Of a DNA stretch of 64,000 nt, positions 54,801 to 62,200 are shown one piece after another (positions within the stretch are counted from its first letter, which is position 1; every line of letters starts with the position of its first letter). The stretch is from Paenibacillus sp. FSL H8-0548 (lineage in GTDB: Bacteria; Bacillota; Bacilli; Paenibacillales; Paenibacillaceae), in NCBI RefSeq assembly GCF_038630985.1, contig NZ_CP152049.1, forward strand, positions 2,623,501 to 2,687,500, given 5' to 3'. The translations under genes were made by a program, and so were the position numbers. The notes under the pieces are model-generated. The model searched no databases. It had not been told where the DNA came from and saw only the letters and a program-made list of their open reading frames with translations.

Positions 54801-57800
54801 CTGGAAATCCGCGGGCAAATGAACGCCAACAAGGCTAAAATCATACTGCTTCCGCAGAACGCAGCTTCACGTGACAATGTCTCTTATCTTCAAAAACGTG
54901 CGGTGACCGTATGGACTAAGGAGCAGTCTGCTCCGGCCGAGAAAAATTTGGCCATCCATACGCTTATTACCGCAGGGACGAACGGCATCGTGACGGATTC
55001 GCCGCTTCAAGCGATCGACGCCATGAAGCTTTATTCGAATCAGACGACACTTATTCGCAAGCCGTATATTGTCGGCCATAGGGGGCTTCCTTCCGTAGCG
55101 CCCGAGAATACGATCGTGGGCAATGTTCTGGCTATTGAAGCAGGGGCCGATTTTATCGAGAATGACGTGTATCTTTCCAAAGACGGCCATCTGGTCATTC
55201 TGCACGACGGCTCGCTGGAGCGCACGACAAATGGAACCGGATTTATCGAGAATTATACACTGGAGCAAATCAAGCAGTTGAATGCAAACAAGCAGTTTCC
55301 GTCAGCGTTTCATAATGTTCAAATTCCGACGCTGGAAGAGCAAATCGACCTCGCGAGACAATCGGGCAAAATGATTATGAACGAAATCAAGACGGGTAAC
55401 ACTGCCGTCATCGCAGCCTTCGTCAAGCTAGTCAAAGAGAAGCATGCCGAGGATCTCATCAATGTGATTGCGTTTGATGGTAATCAAATCAAAAGATTGA
55501 ATGAGCAGATGCCCGAGCTGCCTTCCGGGTTACTGGGTAATGCTGGCATCACCGACTCTTCGAATGTGAGCCGGGCTATGCGCCAGACGCTGCTTACCGT
55601 TCAAAATCTTAATGCAGGATACAATCCACCTTACTCGGTGCTTAGTCAGGACTACCTGGAAGCTGTGAAGCACCGCGGTCTCCTGGTCTCGCCATGGACG
55701 TTCAACAACCGAAGCGATTTCATCCGCTTCTTCATGTACGGCACCTGGGGGCTGACAACCGACTATTCGAACTGGGCTTCCGATTGGACCGACTCGATCA
55801 AGCCGGGCCAAGAGACGTACACGCTGGCCGCGAACCAAAGCGTCGACGTATCTGCTGAAATTCAAACCTACAAAGGGGCTCTAACGACTATAGCACCCGA
55901 GATCGTTTTGCTAGACGGTCAGGACATCGTAGAAGTGAATGGCAGCATGGTCACAGCCAAGCAACCGGGGACGGCGCATGCGCTGCTGCGCTACACGACG
56001 ACGATTGACGCAGGCAATCAGTATGACATTTATACGCAGCCTGTTTTGTTCACCGTAGAAGCAGTTATTAATGTACCAGTTGCAGGTGTAACTTTAGACA
56101 AAACTGAAGTTACATTGACAGAAGGCGAGCAAGCCCCGTTAACTGCAAACGTTGCACCTGAGGATGCAACGAATAAGGCAGTAACCTGGAGCTCCAGCAA
56201 TGAAAATGTAGTAACAGTGGACGCTGACGGCTTATTAACCGCAGTAAAAGCAGGAACAGCAAACATCACGGTTACAACGGTAGATGGGGGCTTATCAGCA
56301 ACAGCAGCTGTGACGGTAGAGGCGGCAGTTATTAATGTACCAGTTGCAGATGTTACGTTAGACAAAACTGAAGTTACATTGACAGAAGGGGAGCAAGCCG
56401 CGTTAACTGCAACCGTTGCACCAGAGAATGCAACGAATAAAGCAGTAACATGGAGCTCCAGCAATGAAAATGTAGCCAAAGTGTACGCTAACGGCTTAGT
56501 CATCGGAGTAAAAGCAGGAACAGCAAACATCACGGTTACAACGGTAGATGGGGGCTTAACAGCAACAGCAGCTGTGACGGTAGAAGCAGCAGTTATTAAT
56601 GTACCAGTTGCAGGTGTTACGTTAGACAAAACTGAAGTTACATTGACAGAAGGGCAGCAAGCTCCGTTAACTGCAACTGTTGCACCAGAGAATGCAACGA
56701 ATAAAGCAGTAATATGGAGCTCCAGCAATGAAAATGTAGCAACAGTGGGCGCTAACGGTTTAGTCATCGGAGTAAAAGCAGGAACAGCAAACATTACGGT
56801 TACAACGGTAGATGGGGGCTTAACAGCAACAGCAGCTGTGACGGTGGAAGCAGCAGTTATTAATGTACCAGTCGCAGGTGTTACGTTAGACAAAACTAAA
56901 GTTACATTGACAGAAGGGCAGCAAGCCTCGTTAACTGCAACCGTTGCACCAGAGAATGCAACGAATAAAGCAGTAACATGGAGCTCTAGCAATGAAAGTG
57001 TAGCAACAGTGGACGCTAACGGCCTAGTCATCGGAGTAAAAGCAGGAACAGCAAACATCACGGTTACAACGGTAGATGGAGGCTTAACAGCAACAGCAGC
57101 TGTGACGGTAGAAGCGGCGGTATCCAAACCAGGTGATGTTACAAACGTTAAAGTCGTGCCTGGAGTTCAGCAATTAGCTCTAACCTGGGAGGATCCAGCG
57201 GATATCACACAAGTGAAGCTAATGGTTAGCGGGGGAACCGCCACTGCGGTTTATACTGTGGATCAAGGTGTAGAAAGCTTTGTGGTAACAGACCTTGCCA
57301 ATGGTACGGAATATAACATTCACATTAACACCATCGATGCTGATGGTAACGAATCTGATGGTTTCAGCGTGAAGGGAACACCAAAGGCAGCAACATCCGG
57401 TGGATCAGGTTCCACTGGAAACACATCAGACGGTGCAGAGGTTAATGACAACGGCCAAGTGAGCGTTAAACCGACGTTAAATGCTAATGGTAAAGCAGTA
57501 GCTAAGCTGGGCGCTGGTACGATGAAGAGAGCACTTGAACTAGCTACAGGCGGCAAGCTTCAAATTAAAGTAGAAGCTGCTGCGAATAGGAATGAATTAG
57601 AAATTGAGCTTCCAGTGGTTGATCTATTAAGCAATGGAAGTGCTTCGATCAACACCATCGAGGTCGATACAGGTTTTGCTACCGTAACGGTATCCACTAA
57701 GTTGATTTCTAGAAGTTCCGAAGCGGCGAAGAATGTGACGATTTCTGTAGCTAATGCCGATGTCTCCCGATTACCAGTTGAGACACAAGATCAATTGAAG

Positions 57801-58592
57801 GATGCTGTAGTGTATGACTTCAACCTAGCAGTTGACGGAAAGAAGGTCAGCGAGTTTGATGGTCGAAGTGACGTACAAGTGGCTGTACCATACGAGCTTC
57901 AACCAGGTGAGCATCCGAATAAGGTTGTCATTTACTACATCAACGACAACGGGGAGCTAAAGGTTGTAACGAATGGTAAGTACAATGCAGAAACAGGCAA
58001 CGTAGAATTCAAGCCTAAACACTCCGGTAAGTATGCAGCAGCCTATGTGGAAGCAAGCTTTAAAGATGTAACGAAAGCATGGGCGAAGGATTCAATCGAA
58101 GCATTAGCGGCAAGAGGCATTGTCAGTGGAATGGGCGAAGGACAGTTCAAGCCAGACGGTAAAGTGACAAGAGCTGAATTTATTACGATGCTGATGAATG
58201 TATTCGGTCTAACGGATGCCAATGCAACAACAACGCTTTCCGACGTTAAGGCAGGGGCATGGTACTATGATCAAGTTGCAACAGCCTACCAGCTGGGCAT
58301 CGTGAGTGGAAGACCCAATGGAAGCTTCGGCGTCCATGAAGAAATTACAAGACAAGACATGGCTGTTATGGCTTATCAAGCCGCTAATCATGTACAATTG
58401 CAGCTAAGCGGCAGCGCATCTGAAGCCTTTACAGATCGTCTTGCGATTTCTGATTATGCACAGAAAGCAGTAGCAGCGATGCAAGCTGAAGGCATTATTA
58501 ATGGAATGGGTAATGGTGAATTTGCACCGAAACAACAGGCAACTAGAGCACAGGCTGCTGTTATTATTCATGCGATCTTAGATCGCATGTAA
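51885..58592 (+). CDS. Giant SLH-anchored surface protein with GDPD domain and Big_2 repeats
   Basis: 2235 residues with a signal peptide (~1-32). Modules: CBM9-like (~38-245); a LamG-like sandwich from 'LLDENFDSYAAG' (~252-449); Ig-like domains; a second sandwich from 'YEENFDSLVDG' (~635-825). A degenerate GDPD-like barrel (~845-1055, ending 'GTNGIVTDSPLQAI') precedes a complete GDPD domain (~1062-1300) with H1065-R1066, E1092, D1094 and H1107. Then a Big_2-like domain, four Big_2 repeats of exactly 88 residues (56064-57119), fibronectin III (~1748-1836), a conserved pre-SLH domain and three SLH repeats (~2055-2235). The GDPD fold cleaves glycerophosphodiesters, for example from teichoic acid or lipids, using calcium. 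The start at 51885 has GGAATGGAG upstream. Confidence 0.87.
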   Translation: MKLVSRYLNGFIIATLLIGLSPLSASTQVHAANDDGGRPRLEVNRTLTAPVIDGKLDETIWKIDQPMTQQVGDAPRRESSFGLLWDNQYLYIGMKTEDDNMITGASGDWLDQDNMNVFIDPTLHQSAPFASDDMQIGLVYKPGTTTPEFHFGAALNNHAGKDEKKILRAINKTENGWSSEVAVPWDMLHMDPMLSNQLGMEFSATDRYDSDKSKQTTNYWSAYQSSSSWNDTSGYGVIDLVESNPVSGNVSPVLLDENFDSYAAGSIPFGWISDVNVGSNPFSIVKDQDGNGRLTFDGRAGGKQARITAPVEWDNYSIQADVRFHAVLDNARWAAIMFRGAANGKNPYNQMAIRVNGIYEVAYKTPADTWYAPTPVTGTTGKTLTLGADYTMKVRVFGNNVKEYLKAKNDANFTLLTDKNLSSDVLLERGKIGLQADQSTVSFDNLKVTRITAEQLELTLPDTLEALTGPIGSAGNVTYSDGITEEVTSDRFKLYSSDESIIKVINNQLYPIKAGTAKLTAVYANANTSLDMTVTPSLTGVKVNSLQHDQGYVTAVTGVPVDLASVSFKADFSDFTSGTIKGDELLWSTAGSDISFADGKMTALHKGVYPVTAQKDGITVTMQVVAKNPTDSEYVLYEENFDSLVDGSMPQGWTRKQGSTASKAAVKAGVFEIDARTSPDNPSRVLLPNYLELFGNYKIEADVTNLAANDTARWNSIMYRIQNNDYPYYQMAVRKDATAANGVELSEQTPDSTWNVWNTGSFSEVIDGGKMYHYTIKAYGNRVQASINNKVIIDTDAASAYTKGRIGLQANGSQMRVDNIRITLQQDALPPLPADRFVQVKEPETKIALAPTVVTELISAEQLESLAEPKLPATVFLYVNEQLTVTDPSGQTEIGSLDSVLAVIGTRMIPAFYVKDVPTVDQLVEYLQSVGLEDADIISDNGALVKRARTAYPIIRGIVDFTANTDWSAEKLLEIRGQMNANKAKIILLPQNAASRDNVSYLQKRAVTVWTKEQSAPAEKNLAIHTLITAGTNGIVTDSPLQAIDAMKLYSNQTTLIRKPYIVGHRGLPSVAPENTIVGNVLAIEAGADFIENDVYLSKDGHLVILHDGSLERTTNGTGFIENYTLEQIKQLNANKQFPSAFHNVQIPTLEEQIDLARQSGKMIMNEIKTGNTAVIAAFVKLVKEKHAEDLINVIAFDGNQIKRLNEQMPELPSGLLGNAGITDSSNVSRAMRQTLLTVQNLNAGYNPPYSVLSQDYLEAVKHRGLLVSPWTFNNRSDFIRFFMYGTWGLTTDYSNWASDWTDSIKPGQETYTLAANQSVDVSAEIQTYKGALTTIAPEIVLLDGQDIVEVNGSMVTAKQPGTAHALLRYTTTIDAGNQYDIYTQPVLFTVEAVINVPVAGVTLDKTEVTLTEGEQAPLTANVAPEDATNKAVTWSSSNENVVTVDADGLLTAVKAGTANITVTTVDGGLSATAAVTVEAAVINVPVADVTLDKTEVTLTEGEQAALTATVAPENATNKAVTWSSSNENVAKVYANGLVIGVKAGTANITVTTVDGGLTATAAVTVEAAVINVPVAGVTLDKTEVTLTEGQQAPLTATVAPENATNKAVIWSSSNENVATVGANGLVIGVKAGTANITVTTVDGGLTATAAVTVEAAVINVPVAGVTLDKTKVTLTEGQQASLTATVAPENATNKAVTWSSSNESVATVDANGLVIGVKAGTANITVTTVDGGLTATAAVTVEAAVSKPGDVTNVKVVPGVQQLALTWEDPADITQVKLMVSGGTATAVYTVDQGVESFVVTDLANGTEYNIHINTIDADGNESDGFSVKGTPKAATSGGSGSTGNTSDGAEVNDNGQVSVKPTLNANGKAVAKLGAGTMKRALELATGGKLQIKVEAAANRNELEIELPVVDLLSNGSASINTIEVDTGFATVTVSTKLISRSSEAAKNVTISVANADVSRLPVETQDQLKDAVVYDFNLAVDGKKVSEFDGRSDVQVAVPYELQPGEHPNKVVIYYINDNGELKVVTNGKYNAETGNVEFKPKHSGKYAAAYVEASFKDVTKAWAKDSIEALAARGIVSGMGEGQFKPDGKVTRAEFITMLMNVFGLTDANATTTLSDVKAGAWYYDQVATAYQLGIVSGRPNGSFGVHEEITRQDMAVMAYQAANHVQLQLSGSASEAFTDRLAISDYAQKAVAAMQAEGIINGMGNGEFAPKQQATRAQAAVIIHAILDRM
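56064..57119 (+). repeat. Four tandem 264-bp Big_2-coding repeats
   Basis: Units start at 56064, 56328, 56592 and 56856 (GTTATTAATGTACCAGT...), each encoding 88 residues of an Ig-like Big_2 domain ('LDKTEVTLTEG' and 'TWSSSNENV'). They are nearly identical in DNA, which points to recent amplification. One more copy lies in the paralogue at 62863-63126. Confidence 0.93.
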
Positions 58593-59283
58593 GATACCGA
58601 TATCTATGTAAATACCAGGAGGATAGAAGAAGAGGGTTCCTGTAACTAGAGGAACCCTCTTCTTCATTTTTTTGTGCGTTAAAAATTTAAGTGAGCTAGG
58701 TGATCCGGGCGGAGTTTTGAAACTATAGAACTCTTCTTTGTTAACCGCGGTAATTGGATTTGACCAGCTCTTGATGCCCGTGATTTTTTTGGAAGCTGGT
58801 CCTATTTCCTTATTTCTCGTTCAAATATATCCGATTTTTGCAAAATATTACTCGTTATTGTAAATACAAGGGGGAAATTATTATTTAAAATGAACTCGTA
58901 GCTATAGTGAAAGGGGGGAATTGAGAGAGACATCCTCGATTTTCATAATCTCAAGACAACCGCTGTGGATGCGGATATCAGCTTTAGGGACTTGACCTCG
59001 TCTTAACGCAGCTGACCTTCTTCCAAAAATTGAAAGCGCTTCCTTATGGTGCTGCTTCGCATTTTCCAGTCAATGTGCACGAGGCGACCGTACTCTCTAC
59101 TGGACGGCGATCCAAAGTCCATTCTGGTCGAATGGGATAACCCGATCATCTGCCGGTAAGCCGGTGTGACGGTCAGTAATGACGGCGCCGTAATGATCAG
59201 CTATGTCGTCGGGGCTCTGCTTGCCACCTTTGTCAAGTCCGGGGTCCCTCCCTACTACTTTTTTAGGAGAGGAATGAAGAAAA
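58593..59283. other. Intergenic region with terminator and probable gene scraps
   Basis: After the terminator at 58626 comes a hairpin-capable stretch (GACCAGCT at ~58759 with AGCTGGTC at ~58793) and a cre-like TGAAAGCGCTTCCT near 59032. From about 59085 one GC-rich frame reads 'LDGDPKSILVEWDNPIICR', a stop, then 'AGVTVSNDGAVMISYVVGAL', as if an old coding region had decayed. I cannot identify it. Confidence 0.4.
58626..58673 (+). terminator. Rho-independent terminator after the first GDPD-SLH gene
   Basis: A perfect 15-bp stem (GAAGAAGAGGGTTCC with GGAACCCTCTTCTTC), 10-base loop, then ATTTTTTT. Strong. Confidence 0.9.
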
Positions 59284-62200
59284 ATGAAAAGGTCTTCGCG
59301 TTTTTTGAACGGTTTTATTATTGCGGCTATGTTAATCGGGCTATCTCCGCTATCGGCCCCTGCACAGGTACATGCTGCGGCTAGCGATGGAGGGACGAAC
59401 CTGACCGTCACGACTGCTCTCGCGGACGTTAAGGTGAACAGCTTCCAGCACAATCAGGGATATGCAACAGCGGTCACCGGCGTGCCGGTCGATCTCGCTT
59501 CGGTCAGCTTCAAGGCTAATTTCAACGATTCCACGTCTGGCACGATCAACGGCGACCAGCTGCAGTGGAGCTCAGCAAGCAGCAATATTTCCTTTGCGGA
59601 CGGCAAGATGACAGTCCTTAGTAAAGGCGTGTACCCGGTCACCGTGCAAAAGGATGGAGCTTCCATCACTATGCAGGTCGTGGCGAAGGATCCGGCGGAT
59701 AGCGAATATGTGCTGTACGAAGAGAACTTTGACGCGCTTGCAAACGGCTCCATGCCGCAGGGCTGGACGAGAAAGGAAGGCTCGACGGCAAGCAAAGCCG
59801 CCGTGAAGGATGGCGCTTTTGAAATCGATGCTCTCGCTGCGCCGGACAACCCTTCCCGCGTGCTGCTGCCCGATTATTTGGGGCTTTTCGGGGACTACCA
59901 AATTGAAGCGGATGTCACGATTGTGGCGGCGAACGATAACGCACGATGGGATTCTATTATGTTCCGCATTCAAAACAACGACTATCCGTATTATCATATG
60001 AATGTCAGGAAGGGTGCTACGGCGGCAAACGGCATTGAATTTGCCCAGATGAGGTCGGACAAAACTTGGGAAGTGTTTAAAACCGCCTCGTTCAGCGAAG
60101 CGATTGACAGCAGCAAAATGTATCACTATATGGTGAAAGCTTACGGTAATCGGGTTCAATTATCAATCAACGACAAGCTGTTGATCGATAACGATGGGGC
60201 TTCCGCCTATACCAAGGGAGGAATAGGATTGCAGGCCAACGGCAACAAAATGCGCGTGGACAATATCCGCATCACGGTGCAGAAGGATGCTCTTACGGGC
60301 GACAAAGTGAATAGTCTCCAGCACGATCAGAGATATGTAACAGCGGTCGCCGGCGTGCCGGTCGATCTCGCTTCGGTCAGCTTCAAGGCTAATTTCAATG
60401 ATTCCACGTCTGGCACGATCAAAGGCGATCAGTTGCAATGGAGCTCAGTTAGCAGCAATATTTCCTTTGCGGACGGCAAGATGACGGTCCTTAGTAAAGG
60501 CGTTTACCTGGTCACTGTGCAAAAGGATGGAGTTTCCATCACTATGCAGGTCGTGGCTAAGAATTCAGCCGATAGTGAATATGTGCTGTACGAAGAGAAC
60601 TTTAACTCGCTTGCCAACGGCTCCATGCCGCAGGGTTGGACGAGAAAGCAAGGATCGACAGCAAGCAAAGCTGTTGTGAAGGATGGCGCTTTCGAAATCG
60701 ATGCTCTCGCTGCGCCGGACAACCCTACCCGCGTGCTGCTGCCCGATTATTTGGGATTTTTCGGAGACTACAAAATCGAAGCGGATGTCACGATTGTGAC
60801 GGCGAACAACAACTTACGATGGGATTCCATTATGTTCCGCATTCAAAACAACGACTATCCGTATTATCAAATGGCTGTCAGGCAGAATGCCACGGCGGCA
60901 AACGGTATTGAATTCGCCCAGCGAAAGCCGGACAACACCTGGGAAGTGTTTGAAACCGCCTCGTTCAGCGAAGCGATTAACAGCAGTAAAATGTATCGCT
61001 ACACAGTGAAAGCTCACAGTAATCGGGTTCAATTGTCGATCAACAACAAGGTGCTGATCGATTCCGATGGGGCTTCCGCCTATACCAAGGGACAAATAGG
61101 CTTGCAGGCCGATGGCAACAAAATGCGGGTGGACAATATCCGCATCACGCTGCAGCAGGACGCCCTGCCTCCGATGCCGGCGGACCGGTTCGTGCAGGTC
61201 AAGGAGCCGGAGACGAAGATCGCGCTTGCACCGACAGTGGTGACCGAGCTGAAAAGCGCCGGGCAATTGGATTCGCTCTCCGGACCTCAGCTTCCGGCGA
61301 CAGTGTTCCTGTATGTGAATAGCCAATTAACGGTCACTGACCCTTCCGGTCAGACGGAAATCGGTAGCCTGGATTCCGTGCTTACGGCAATCGACACCAG
61401 GATGATACCGGCCTTCTATGTCAAGGACGAGCAGACGGTTGACTCGTTGGTCGAATATTTGCAAAACGTGGGCCTGGAAGATGCGGATATCATCTCCGAC
61501 AACGGTGCGCTTGTGAAAAGGGCGCGTGAGGCTTATCCGATCATTCGCGGAATCGTTGACTTTACCGCCAATATCGATTGGTCCGTAGAGAAGCTTCTGG
61601 AAATCCGCGGACATACGAACGTCAGTCAGGCTAAAATCATACTGCTGCCGCAGAACGCCGCTTCCAAGGACAACGTTGCTTATCTGCAGAAGCTCGGAAT
61701 GACCGTATGGACCAAGGAGCAGGCTGTCCCGGCCGAGAAAAATTTGGCCATCCATACGCTGATCACCGCGGGGACGAACGGCATCGTAACGGATTCGCCG
61801 CTTCAAGCGATCGACGCCATGAAGCTTTATTCGAATCAGACGACGCTTGTTCGCAAGCCGTATATTGTCGGCCATAGAGGAATGCCTTCCACATCGCCCG
61901 AGAATACAATCGTGGGCAATGTTCTGGCTATTGAAGCGGGCGCCGAACTTATCGAGACTGACGTGTATCTTTCCAAAGACGGCCATCCGGTCATTCTGCA
62001 TGATGGCTCGCTGGAGCGCACGACAAACGGAACCGGATTTATCGAGAATTATACGCTGGAGCAAATCAAGCAGTTAAATGCAAACAAGCAGTTTCCGTTA
62101 GAGTTTCACAATGTCCAAATTCCGACACTGGAAGAGCAAATCGACCTCGCGAGACAATCGGGTCTAGTTATTCAGGTCGAAGTCAAAACGAGCAACCCTG

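Noticed and set aside
56064..57119. Regular direct repeats that could suggest a CRISPR array or satellite
   Set aside because: The 264-bp period is a whole number of codons and encodes near-identical Big_2 domains; there are no unique spacers.
56030..57127. Long open frame on the minus strand across the Big_2 repeats
   Set aside because: It is the antisense of a highly repetitive coding region, so any stop-free frame is repeated four times. It has no ribosome site or recognisable domain.
59454..62064. Several minus-strand open frames opposite the second GDPD gene
   Set aside because: They mirror frames opposite the first GDPD gene and the plus-strand frame is continuous with clear domains; these are shadows.
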